Assembly: GCF_042675705.1 (NCBI RefSeq)
Contig: NZ_JBHTJJ010000012.1
Reading direction: 5' to 3' (one strand)
DNA: 64,000 bases
Source: Ruegeria arenilitoris
GTDB lineage: Bacteria > Pseudomonadota > Alphaproteobacteria > Rhodobacterales > Rhodobacteraceae
Made by a program: the position numbers and the translations under genes
Shown: one piece after another, positions 17,618-25,226 of the stretch
How the letters are laid out: each line of letters opens with the position of its first letter
Numbering within the stretch: the first letter of the stretch is position 1
The notes under the pieces: generated by a model
What the model was told of the DNA's origin: nothing
Database searches by the model: none
Seen by the model: the letters and a program-made list of their open reading frames with translations, nothing else

Positions 17618-18375
17618 TTCGCCGTGAACCCCCCGTCAACCATCAGGATCTGCCCGGTGACATAGTCGGATGCCTGCGAGCACAGAAAAAGGATCGGCCC
17701 GTCGATGTCCTCCATGCGGCCATTGCGACCGATGCAGGTCTGCGCCGCGTTGCGGGCCGCGCGGGCGGGGTCATCGAACACCGCCTGCGTCAGCTCGGTC
17801 GGAAAGAAGCCCGGGCCGATGGCGTTTGCGGTGATCCCGTGCGGTGACCAGGCCTCGGCCATGGCGCGGGTCAGCTGTGCGATCCCGCCCTTGCTGGCCC
17901 CGTAGGCGATCCCGCCGGGAAAGGCCCGCGTCGTCTGCAGCGAGGCGAAATTCACGATCCGACCCCAACCGCGCGCCTTCATCGCGGGCACCATGGCCTG
18001 GCTGAGGAAGAACGGCGCACCGAGGTTCAGGCCCAGCGTCACGTCCCAGCCTTCCGGCGTGACATCATCGGCGGCCTGTCGCGTGTTCACCCCGGCGGCA
18101 TGAACCACGATATCCGGCGCGCCGAACGGGGCCGCGATTTGTTCGACCAGCCTTGGCAGGCCGTCCCGGTCGGCCACGTCACCTGCGACCACCGCAGCGC
18201 TTGCACCGATCTCGGCCTGTAACTCGGCCAGTGCCTCGGCCCGGCGGGCAACGCCTACCACCTTCGCGCCTGCAGCCGCCAGCACCTGCGCAACGCGCCG
18301 GCCCAGCCCCGAACTGGCGCCCGTGACGCAGGCCACCCGGCCTGTCAAATCGAACAGGTCGCGGGGGTCATTCAT
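17614..18375 (-). CDS. hpsO: Short-chain dehydrogenase, DHPS 2-dehydrogenase HpsO-like
   Basis: 253-residue SDR. NAD(P) motif VTGASSGLGRR near residue 18, NAG-like VVHAAGVNT near residue 90, catalytic Ser in NFASLQTT, and the YGASKGG Tyr/Lys pair near residue 158. The C-terminus (VTGQILMVDGGFTAK) is typical. It lies between hpsN and hpsP with overlaps at both ends, the known arrangement of the DHPS set hpsN-hpsO-hpsP. HpsO and HpsP oxidise and re-reduce C2 of DHPS to change its configuration. A gluconate-5-dehydrogenase-like activity would be the main alternative outside this context. Confidence 0.85.
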   Translation of the reverse strand: MNDPRDLFDLTGRVACVTGASSGLGRRVAQVLAAAGAKVVGVARRAEALAELQAEIGASAAVVAGDVADRDGLPRLVEQIAAPFGAPDIVVHAAGVNTRQAADDVTPEGWDVTLGLNLGAPFFLSQAMVPAMKARGWGRIVNFASLQTTRAFPGGIAYGASKGGIAQLTRAMAEAWSPHGITANAIGPGFFPTELTQAVFDDPARAARNAAQTCIGRNGRMEDIDGPILFLCSQASDYVTGQILMVDGGFTAK

Positions 18376-19675
18376 CTGCGGTCAGGTCAAAGTTCTCGTC
18401 CGGGAAATACTTGGCCAGACGCACATCGGCAGCGCGGGCGTGGCCCTCCATCCCTTCCAGACGCGAAATCCGTGCGGTCGCCTCGGCGATGGGTTTCGAA
18501 CCCTCGCGCGTGGCCCACTGCCAGGTGACGATCTTCATGTATTTGTGCACGCTCAGCCCGCCGGTATAGCTGGCCGCGCCCGAGGTGGGCAGGACGTGGT
18601 TCGTACCGGTGGCCTTGTCGCCATAGGACACGGTCGTTTCTTCGCCCAGAAACAACGAGCCATAACAGGTCAGCCGCTCCAGCCACCAATCCAGATCCGC
18701 GGCCTGCACGGTCAGATGCTCGGGGGCGTAGTCGTCGGAACACGCGGCCATCTCTTCGCGGTCCGCGCACAGGATCACTTCAGCATAGTCGCGCCAGGCG
18801 GCGGCGGCGTTGTCGCGGTTCAGTTCGGGCAGATCGGCGATCAGGGTCGGGACCATCTCCATCACCTGGGTCGCCAGATCGCGGTCATCGGTCACCAGCC
18901 AGACGGGCGAGTTGTAGCCATGCTCGGCCTGGCTGACCAAGTCAGTGGCCACGACAAAGGGATCGGCCGTGGCATCCGCCAGGATCAGGCTGTCGGTCGG
19001 GCCCGCGATCATGTCGATGCCGACCTTGCCGTACAGAATGCGCTTGGCCTCTGCCACGAACTGGTTGCCCGGCCCCACAAGGATGTTGGCGCGCGGCAGC
19101 CCGAACAGGCCATAGGTCATGGCGGCCACACCTTGCACGCCCCCCATGGCCAGAATGCTGTCAGCACCGCTGATATGGGCGGCGTAGACGATCGCCGGAG
19201 CCACGCCCTCGCCCGGGCGGGGCGGTGAACAGGCGGTGATGTGACGGCACCCCGCCACTTTGGCAGTAGTCACGGTCATAATGGCGCTGGCGATGTGGCT
19301 ATACCGCCCGCCGGGCACATAGCAGCCCGCCGCATCGACCGGGATGGCCTTCTGCCCCGCGATGAAGCCCGGCACGATTTCCAGCTGCACATCCGAAACG
19401 GTGGCCTTCTGCGCCTCGGCAAAGCGACGCACGTTGTCCTGGGCAAAGCGTATGTCAGCCTTGAGCTTCTCCGGCACCCGGGCGCAGGCGGCTTCGATTT
19501 CCTCGGGCGTCATCAGCACGTTGCCCTCGAACTTGTCGAATTTGGCTGCGTATTCCATCGCCTTGGCGTCTCCGCCGGCCTCGATGTCGGCCAGGATGGT
19601 CTTGACCGTGTCATGCACCTCGGACGCGTGGGATTGAGCGGTCAGGGTGGCCTTCTTGAGGTATTCACGCGACAT
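18368..19675 (-). CDS. hpsN: Sulfopropanediol 3-dehydrogenase HpsN
   Basis: 435 residues, a histidinol-dehydrogenase homologue outside any histidine operon. Family features include VPGGRYSHIASAIM near residue 120, GVQGVAAMTYGL, ILVGPGNQFVAEAKR near residue 203, DMIAGPTDSLILAD near residue 225 and SQAEHGYNSPVW with zinc-binding Gln/His. HpsN oxidises (R)-2,3-dihydroxypropane-1-sulfonate at C3 in two steps to 3-sulfolactate. Its place directly after a TRAP transporter and before SDR and MDR dehydrogenases and comDE is the DHPS operon hallmark. It overlaps hpsO by eight bases. Confidence 0.93.
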   Translation of the reverse strand: MSREYLKKATLTAQSHASEVHDTVKTILADIEAGGDAKAMEYAAKFDKFEGNVLMTPEEIEAACARVPEKLKADIRFAQDNVRRFAEAQKATVSDVQLEIVPGFIAGQKAIPVDAAGCYVPGGRYSHIASAIMTVTTAKVAGCRHITACSPPRPGEGVAPAIVYAAHISGADSILAMGGVQGVAAMTYGLFGLPRANILVGPGNQFVAEAKRILYGKVGIDMIAGPTDSLILADATADPFVVATDLVSQAEHGYNSPVWLVTDDRDLATQVMEMVPTLIADLPELNRDNAAAAWRDYAEVILCADREEMAACSDDYAPEHLTVQAADLDWWLERLTCYGSLFLGEETTVSYGDKATGTNHVLPTSGAASYTGGLSVHKYMKIVTWQWATREGSKPIAEATARISRLEGMEGHARAADVRLAKYFPDENFDLTADE

Positions 19676-19687
19676 GTTCAGAAGATC

Positions 19688-21016
19688 CTATTGGTAGATT
19701 TCAGGAAGCAAAGTGGTCGACAGTGCCGGAACGTAGGCGATCAGGATGACGACGATCAGCATGGTCAGCACGAAGGGCACAGCGCGGGCTGCGATCTTGA
19801 GGATGGATTCACCCGTGATCCCCGACACCACGAACAGGTTCAGCCCAAGTGGCGGCGTGATGAAGCCAACGCCCAGCGCGGTGATCATCATGATGCAGAA
19901 CTGGATTTCGTTCATGCCGATATTATCCGCCAGCGGTTTCAGGATCGGGGCCAGAATGACGATATTCGGTGTCGTCTCCATGACGCAACCGGCCGCGATC
20001 AGAATGCCGATCATCAGCAGGATCAGCAGGAACGGATCCTCGGTCAGCGAGGTCACCGAGGCCACGAAGCCCTGCGGCACGCCCATGATCGCCAGCGCCT
20101 CGGCCAGCGGGGCCGAGAAGGCGATGATCGGCAGGATCACCCCGTTCACCTTGGCCGAGCTGACCAGCATCGACGGGAAGTCTGCCAGCGTCAGCGTGCG
20201 CAGGATGAACCCCATGATGATGGTGACGACAACGGCGGTCGCGCCCGCCTCGGTCGGGGTCAGGCGACCCGAGAAAATGCCATAGAAGATGATGCCGGGC
20301 ACGATGAACGCATACCAGCCTGATTTCAGCGCCTTCCCAAGGTTGGCCGCCCATTCGCCAAAGGTCATCATCCCGCCGCCCTCATAGGCATAGAGGCGGT
20401 TCATGATGATATTGGTCACGAGGATCGAGATCAGGATCGCCAGCCCCGGGATCAGAGCGGCCAGAAACAGGGTCGAGGCCGAGATGCCCAGCACGAGCCC
20501 GATGATGATATAGGCGATCGAGGGCGGGATCAGGATCCCGGTACAGGCCCCCGCCGCCACCAACGCACAGGCATAGGGGCGCGGATAGCCGCTTTCGACC
20601 AGTCGATTGATCGTCATCCGACCCACTGCCGCCGCCCCCGCCGCGTCAGACCCCGAAATGGCCGCGAACATGCCGCAGACCAGAACCGTGGCCGAACCGA
20701 ACCCGCCCTTGGCAAAACAGGTCAGCGCCTCGGCCACGTCCAGAAACTTGCGCGACAGCCCGGTGCGCACCAGCACGTCACCGGTCAGGATGAACAGCGG
20801 CACCGCGGTCAGGGCAAAGGCGTCGATGCCGGTAAACAGGCTTTCGCCCACAAGGCTCAGCGGCAGGTCCCCCGACATGATCAACATCACGATCGCGGCC
20901 GAGCCAATCGCGGCCCAGACCGGAACCGCCAGCGCGATCAGGCCCACGAACAGGATCACGGGCAGGTAGAAATCCCAGCCCAGTTCGACCGTTTGATTGA
21001 GGGTATTCCACAGCAT
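19688..21016 (-). CDS. hpsM: TRAP transporter large permease of the DHPS operon
   Basis: 442-residue DctM-type permease with about 12 hydrophobic helices. Typical segments are the early VPVWAAIGSAAIVML, GMFAAISGSDAAGAAAVGRM near residue 118, TGILIPPSIAYIIIG near residue 157, and the conserved FITPPLGLNLFVVSGI near residue 388. It sits 11 bases after hpsL and 12 before hpsN. With HpsK and HpsL it should import DHPS using an ion gradient. Subunit letters follow gene order in the described hpsKLM system and are therefore contextual. Confidence 0.87.
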   Translation of the reverse strand: MLWNTLNQTVELGWDFYLPVILFVGLIALAVPVWAAIGSAAIVMLIMSGDLPLSLVGESLFTGIDAFALTAVPLFILTGDVLVRTGLSRKFLDVAEALTCFAKGGFGSATVLVCGMFAAISGSDAAGAAAVGRMTINRLVESGYPRPYACALVAAGACTGILIPPSIAYIIIGLVLGISASTLFLAALIPGLAILISILVTNIIMNRLYAYEGGGMMTFGEWAANLGKALKSGWYAFIVPGIIFYGIFSGRLTPTEAGATAVVVTIIMGFILRTLTLADFPSMLVSSAKVNGVILPIIAFSAPLAEALAIMGVPQGFVASVTSLTEDPFLLILLMIGILIAAGCVMETTPNIVILAPILKPLADNIGMNEIQFCIMMITALGVGFITPPLGLNLFVVSGITGESILKIAARAVPFVLTMLIVVILIAYVPALSTTLLPEIYQ

Positions 21017-21027
21017 CCGCCTGCTCC

Positions 21028-21540
21028 TCAGTCAAACAGCTTGTCGCCTTCGAAGACGGGCGTCCCGTCGCGAAGACTTTTGATATCGTTCATCAACGAC
21101 TGGATCAGGCGCCAGATCATCAGGGCAAATCCCGTGGGCACCGCCATCAGGAACCACACCTTCGATACCCGCAGCCCGTCGGTGACCGACCCGAACTTGG
21201 CCGAGACATGCACCGCCTCGTAGGACCAATAGAGCGCGATGACCGCCACTGCGAACATCACCAGATCACCGAAGATATACAGCACCGCCTTGGGCCGCGG
21301 CCCGAGGTAATGCATGATCACGTCGATCCGGATATGGGCGCGCTCCTTGACCGCCGCCGCCGCGCCGATCCAGGCCAGATAGATGAAGGAATAGCGGACG
21401 ATCTCCTCGCCCCAGATCGAGGAATAGGCGAAGATCTCGCGCCGCAGTACCTCGATGGCCATCGTGATGACCAGCATCACGTAGAATACCAGCAGCAGCC
21501 AGCGTTCGGCGTTGCGGTCTATGGTTTTGAGTAAGGACAT
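21028..21540 (-). CDS. hpsL: TRAP transporter small permease of the DHPS operon
   Basis: 170-residue DctQ-type protein. Start at ATG 21540, preceded by GAGGGAAG; a longer reading upstream would remove that site. Four hydrophobic helices are visible, with the DctQ signature REIFAYSSIWGEEIVRYSFIY region near residues 36-56 (given by REIFAY and EEIVRYSF) and WIGAAAAVKERAHIRIDV after it. The charged C-terminus lies in the cytoplasm. It forms the membrane complex with HpsM. Confidence 0.87.
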   Translation of the reverse strand: MSLLKTIDRNAERWLLLVFYVMLVITMAIEVLRREIFAYSSIWGEEIVRYSFIYLAWIGAAAAVKERAHIRIDVIMHYLGPRPKAVLYIFGDLVMFAVAVIALYWSYEAVHVSAKFGSVTDGLRVSKVWFLMAVPTGFALMIWRLIQSLMNDIKSLRDGTPVFEGDKLFD

Positions 21541-21602
21541 CGCTTCCCTCGGCAAGGCTGGGGGGATGGGCCTGAAGGATCAGGCCGTGCAGGTCTGGAA
21601 AA

Positions 21603-21627
21603 GGCGGGCACGCGTCCGGCGCCCGCC
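21603..21627 (-). other. Stem-loop after hpsK
   Basis: GGCGGGC (21603-21609) pairs with GCCCGCC (21621-21627) around 11 bases, in the gap between the hpsK stop and hpsL start. It lacks a T-run and resembles the hairpin found after the other binding-protein genes in the window. Confidence 0.42.
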
Positions 21628-21636
21628 CGGTCCGTA

Positions 21637-22782
21637 TCAGGCGTCGTGGACGTAGTATTTGCCTTGGGTGCCGGCCGCCTCGACCAACTTTTCGAAGGCG
21701 TCCATCGACCCGGCCAGCTCGGTCTTGAATGGGTCCCATTCCGAGCGCTGATAACCGCCGGCCTCCTGCCACTCGGCCAGTTGGTCGTCGGTCAGCGAGT
21801 GGAACTGAACCCCGGCCTTGTTCAGTTCGGCCATTGCATAGGCGCGAGCCGAGGGAACCTTGGCGAGATTCTGGTGTCCGGTCATCTCCGCGCCCCACAT
21901 GATGGCCTCTTGCACGTCGGCCGGCATCGAGTTGAACCATTCCAGGTTGCAGGAATAGACTTGGCTGTCCGGCACCGCCTGAGTGAAGGTGACGTGAGAC
22001 AGAATGTCCTTGAAGCCAAACACATACAGCGCGCCGACCGACGGGTCGAGCGCATCCGCCACGCCCTGCTTGATGGCCGAGGGGGTCTCACCCCAAGCAA
22101 CCGGGGTCGGGTTGGCGCCGACCATGCGGTAGTATTGCTGCAGCATCTTGGACCCGGGCACGCGGAATTTGATCCCGCTCATGTCCGAGGGGGTGATGAT
22201 GGCATTTCCGCCCTGGCGCACGGCCACGACGCGCGGGTCGATCACGACATAAAACAGCGCCTTGAAGCCTGCGGCCTCGACCTTGGGATGCACTTCGTTC
22301 TTCCAGGTGTCGGAATGCACGAGATTGGTGAACCGCTGGTTCGAGCCGCACAGATACGGCATGTTGATCAGGTCCACGGTCGAAGCGAAGGGTGCGAAGT
22401 TCGACAGCGAATGCTGCGCGGCCTGGATGGTTCCGCCCTGAACCTTCTGCACCAACGCGCCGCCCGCGCCCAGCTGCCCGCCCGGGGCCAGCTTGACATA
22501 GACCTTGCCGTTGGTTGCGTTCTGGATGTTCTCCTTCAGGTCCAGCTGCATGATCGGATAGCTGCGCGAGGCGCCCAGCACATAGGCCGTGGCCACCGTC
22601 ATCACATGCTCGGCAGCTTGTTCGCGCTCTTTTTCCTCCTTGGCGGTCTGCGCCGCGGCCTCGGATGACCACAACATGCCTCCCGCGCCCGCCACGATTG
22701 CCGCCGTGAACGCGCCGCCGGCGCTCAGCTTCAGGAAATTGCGGCGTTCAGCTGACGCCAGTTCCATTTGATCTTTGTTCAT
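21637..22782 (-). CDS. hpsK: TRAP transporter solute-binding protein of the DHPS operon (Tat-exported)
   Basis: 381 residues from ATG 22782 (GGGAGGG upstream). The N-terminus carries a twin-arginine signal, ERRNFLKLSAGG followed by a hydrophobic stretch to about residue 45, so the protein is probably folded before export. Mature part is DctP-like: SYPIMQLDLKENI, QAAQHSLSNFAPF, and the ligand-arginine segment IKFRVPGSKM near residue 177. Ligand is inferred as DHPS from the operon. It is the first large gene after the LacI operators, following a 60-residue membrane protein gene by 24 bases. Confidence 0.87.
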   Translation of the reverse strand: MNKDQMELASAERRNFLKLSAGGAFTAAIVAGAGGMLWSSEAAAQTAKEEKEREQAAEHVMTVATAYVLGASRSYPIMQLDLKENIQNATNGKVYVKLAPGGQLGAGGALVQKVQGGTIQAAQHSLSNFAPFASTVDLINMPYLCGSNQRFTNLVHSDTWKNEVHPKVEAAGFKALFYVVIDPRVVAVRQGGNAIITPSDMSGIKFRVPGSKMLQQYYRMVGANPTPVAWGETPSAIKQGVADALDPSVGALYVFGFKDILSHVTFTQAVPDSQVYSCNLEWFNSMPADVQEAIMWGAEMTGHQNLAKVPSARAYAMAELNKAGVQFHSLTDDQLAEWQEAGGYQRSEWDPFKTELAGSMDAFEKLVEAAGTQGKYYVHDA

Positions 22783-22806
22783 TGATTGCCCTCCCATTGG
22801 AAAAAT

Positions 22807-22989
22807 TCAGCCGCCGTTCTCCTCGCGCGCGGCCTCTTTTTTCAGAATTGCGACAACGAACAGGATCGACGCCGCGAACAGAACCAGCATCTCACCCACA
22901 TCCCCAAGAAACGCGCGGCCTGCAAACGCACCCAGCGCCACGTTCGCGAAATAGACGACGAAGACGATGGCGGATGCGGCAAGGAACAT
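22807..22989 (-). CDS. Small two-helix membrane protein, first gene of the DHPS operon
   Basis: 60 residues from ATG 22989, chosen because GGAG precedes it; two earlier in-frame ATGs lack such a site and the first lies inside the LacI operator. Two hydrophobic helices (about 1-20 and 32-49) are joined by AGRAFLGDVGEM and followed by a charged tail KKEAAREENGG. It lies between the LacI operators and hpsK on the same strand. No family was recognised. Size and position suggest an accessory membrane peptide for the TRAP importer or an uncharacterised small protein. Confidence 0.62.
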   Translation of the reverse strand: MFLAASAIVFVVYFANVALGAFAGRAFLGDVGEMLVLFAASILFVVAILKKEAAREENGG

Positions 22990-23026
22990 GTTCGGGACTC
23001 CGGGTAGAATCGGCACTGATGCCATT

Positions 23027-23040
23027 TGTAAGCGCTTACA
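23027..23040. promoter_or_regulatory. LacI-family operator 1
   Basis: TGTAAGCGCTTACA is a perfect 14-bp palindrome with the central CG step typical of LacI-family operators. It lies in the divergent promoter between the DHPS operon and the lacI-type gene at 23125. Confidence 0.8.
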
Positions 23041-23047
23041 TAGAAAA

Positions 23048-23061
23048 TGCAAGCGCTTACA
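23048..23061. promoter_or_regulatory. LacI-family operator 2
   Basis: TGCAAGCGCTTACA differs from operator 1 at one base. Centre-to-centre spacing is 21 bp, two helical turns, so two repressor dimers could bind the same face. Confidence 0.78.
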
Positions 23062-23124
23062 TTTCACCTTTCATTGCCAATCCGATCCGGTTAGAATTGA
23101 AGAGAACAAAGATTAGGTTTGGAA

Positions 23125-24150
23125 ATGTCGAAGCTGAAGCCCGCCCCGACACTGGATGACGTTGCCAGAAGGGCAGGCGTTTCCACGGCTACGGTCTCGC
23201 GTTGCATCAACACCCCGGACAGGGTGGTCGAAGCGACCCGAAAACGCGTGCAATCGGCGATCGAGGCCTTGGGCTATACACCGAATTTCGCGGCTCGGGT
23301 CATGGCGGCCAAGCGCACGTTTACCATTGGCGCGATCATCCCGACGATGGAAAACGCCATCTTTGCGCGCGGCTTGCAGGCCTTTCAGGAAGAGCTGCAC
23401 CAACATGGCTATACGCTACTGGTATCCAGTTCGGCCTACAAACCGGCAACCGAAGAAGAGCAGATCCGAACTTTAGTCGCCCGCGGCGCCGATGGCCTGC
23501 TGCTGATCGGTCACGACCGGGCGCCGCGCATCTACGAATTTCTTGAACACCGCGAAATTCCGGCGCTGGTTGCGTGGTCGTTTTCCCCGGACGGGCGTCT
23601 GCCCTCCATCGGATTCGACAACCGGGCGGCCATGTACGAGCTGGCGAAAAGGGTCCTCGACCTCGGACACAGACGGCTTGCGGTGATATCCGGCATTACC
23701 CACGGCAACGACCGCGCGCGCCTTCGACTGGACGGCGTGCGCGACGCTGTTCGGCAGCACGGGCTTGACCCGCAGGTGCTTCAGGTCATCGAGACCCCGT
23801 ATGAAATCGAAAACGGCGCCGAAGCGTTCGCGCGTTTCATGTCGCAGGAGACGCCGCCGACGGCTGTCATGTGCGGCAACGATGTGTTGGCCGCTGGCGC
23901 TTTGCTCAGGGCTCAGGACATGGGGCTGAAAGTGCCGCAGGATGTCTCGATCACCGGGTTCGATGACATCGAACTGGCCCGGATCCTGCGCCCGGCTTTG
24001 ACAACTGTGCATGTGCCGCATCGGGAAATGGGCGGAAAAGCCGCGAAGGCATTGATCGAAATGGTTGAAAAAAGGACCCCGGCGGCCGGTGAACACCTGT
24101 ACACACATATCGTCGAACGGCAGTCCCTGGGTCCTGCCAACTCGCGGTAA
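23125..24150 (+). CDS. LacI-family transcriptional regulator of the DHPS operon
   Basis: 341 residues from ATG 23125 (a TTG six bases earlier is possible). The helix-turn-helix is at the N-terminus, TLDDVARRAGVSTATVSRC, followed by the hinge helix region NFAARVMAAKR. The C-terminal periplasmic-binding-like sensor has FTIGAIIPTM, VMCGNDVLAAGAL near residue 260 and SITGFDDIELAR near residue 282. It is divergent from the DHPS operon and the two palindromes in the shared promoter fit its family, so it probably represses hps genes and itself until DHPS or a metabolite binds. Confidence 0.88.
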   Translation: MSKLKPAPTLDDVARRAGVSTATVSRCINTPDRVVEATRKRVQSAIEALGYTPNFAARVMAAKRTFTIGAIIPTMENAIFARGLQAFQEELHQHGYTLLVSSSAYKPATEEEQIRTLVARGADGLLLIGHDRAPRIYEFLEHREIPALVAWSFSPDGRLPSIGFDNRAAMYELAKRVLDLGHRRLAVISGITHGNDRARLRLDGVRDAVRQHGLDPQVLQVIETPYEIENGAEAFARFMSQETPPTAVMCGNDVLAAGALLRAQDMGLKVPQDVSITGFDDIELARILRPALTTVHVPHREMGGKAAKALIEMVEKRTPAAGEHLYTHIVERQSLGPANSR

Positions 24151-24164
24151 TCCGCGTGCCCGGG

Positions 24165-25136
24165 TCAGGCGGCCTGATCTTCCATCGTCCGGAAATCACC
24201 CTTCAGCCACAAATGCCGTTTGCACATCGGCTCGGTGAAATACTGCCGGATCAAGCTGCTGAGGGCCTTGTGGATCAGTTTAGAAGTGGTGTCCGGATAG
24301 ACCTCGGTCGTGAACAGAGAAACGATCCTGACAAAGTTCCGCCCCGGAAAAGGCGTTGCCCGCACCGAGTCATGATAGCGATGCGCCCGATGGAAACACC
24401 CCGCCGTGGTGATCGCCCACCCGCTGCCTTCGGCGACCAGCCCCATGATCGACTGGTTGCATTCCAGCTCGAACCGGTTCGGCAGGTTGTACTTGTTGCG
24501 CGTCAGCTGGATCTCTATCTGCTTGCCGATCGTGTAGTCTCGCGAATACCGCAGCAGCGGCAGGTCGGAATGGGGCGAGAACAGGTCCTGCACCTCGCCC
24601 TTGAACTTTTCGGGCACGATCACGATGAACGGATCGCGCATCAAAGGATATTCGATCAGCCCCTGTGTGCCGCCGGGCGGTCGGGTCGCCACGCCTGCGT
24701 CCAGCTTGTGCTCCTGCAATTTCTCGATGATTTCGTGGCTGGGCCGCGTGAAATGTCGGAAATTGCAGCGCGGCAGCGCATGGGCCAGGAACCGGATCAG
24801 TTCGGGCGCGATCTGGTTGTCGAAATCGTCCACCAGGGCCAGCCGCAGATCGGTGGCGTGGCGCCAGTTGCCAGACCGGATCTCGGCCTCGCCCCGCTTC
24901 AACACGGTCAGGCCATCCCGTACATAACGCGAAAATACTTCGCCAGCCGGTGTCAAGCTCATCGGACGACGGCCGTGATCCACCAGTGCGATGCCAAGGG
25001 CGTCTTCAAGGCTTCGAAGGTGGTTGGAAACGGTGCTGATCGACAATCCCGTTTCCGAGGCCACCTGCTGAATCGAACCGGACTTGGCGATCAGGCGAAA
25101 CACTTCCAACCAGCGCAGGCTCAGTGTTTTGGACAC
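24165..25136 (-). CDS. LysR-family transcriptional regulator beside the methylamine/ureohydrolase cluster
   Basis: 323 residues with a GTG start at 25136. N-terminal winged helix LRWLEVFRLIAKSGSIQQVASETG... continues into STVSNHLRSLEDALG, the LysR recognition helix. The effector domain begins about residue 95. The C-terminal CKRHLWLKGDFRTMEDQ tail is unusually polar. It converges with the LacI gene (14-base gap) and lies 90 bases downstream of the flavoprotein gene stop on the same strand. A 17-bp inverted repeat sits just upstream of its start. The most likely target is the divergent 27662/27848 promoter. Confidence 0.85.
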   Translation of the reverse strand: MSKTLSLRWLEVFRLIAKSGSIQQVASETGLSISTVSNHLRSLEDALGIALVDHGRRPMSLTPAGEVFSRYVRDGLTVLKRGEAEIRSGNWRHATDLRLALVDDFDNQIAPELIRFLAHALPRCNFRHFTRPSHEIIEKLQEHKLDAGVATRPPGGTQGLIEYPLMRDPFIVIVPEKFKGEVQDLFSPHSDLPLLRYSRDYTIGKQIEIQLTRNKYNLPNRFELECNQSIMGLVAEGSGWAITTAGCFHRAHRYHDSVRATPFPGRNFVRIVSLFTTEVYPDTTSKLIHKALSSLIRQYFTEPMCKRHLWLKGDFRTMEDQAA

Positions 25137-25156
25137 GCGGCAAAACCCTCCCGCAA

Positions 25157-25173
25157 TTTCGATTTCATCGAAA
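25157..25173. promoter_or_regulatory. Inverted repeat upstream of the LysR gene
   Basis: TTTCGAT-TTC-ATCGAAA is a perfect 7+3+7 inverted repeat 21 bases upstream of the GTG start. The right arm extended by one base, ATCGAAAC, recurs at 27744-27751 in the divergent flavoprotein/MttB promoter, which suggests a common regulator. Confidence 0.5.
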
Positions 25174-25226
25174 CTAGCGAAACAGAGTTTTGGCTTTCGG
25201 GCAATGGTGAATGTTGGTCACCGGCT

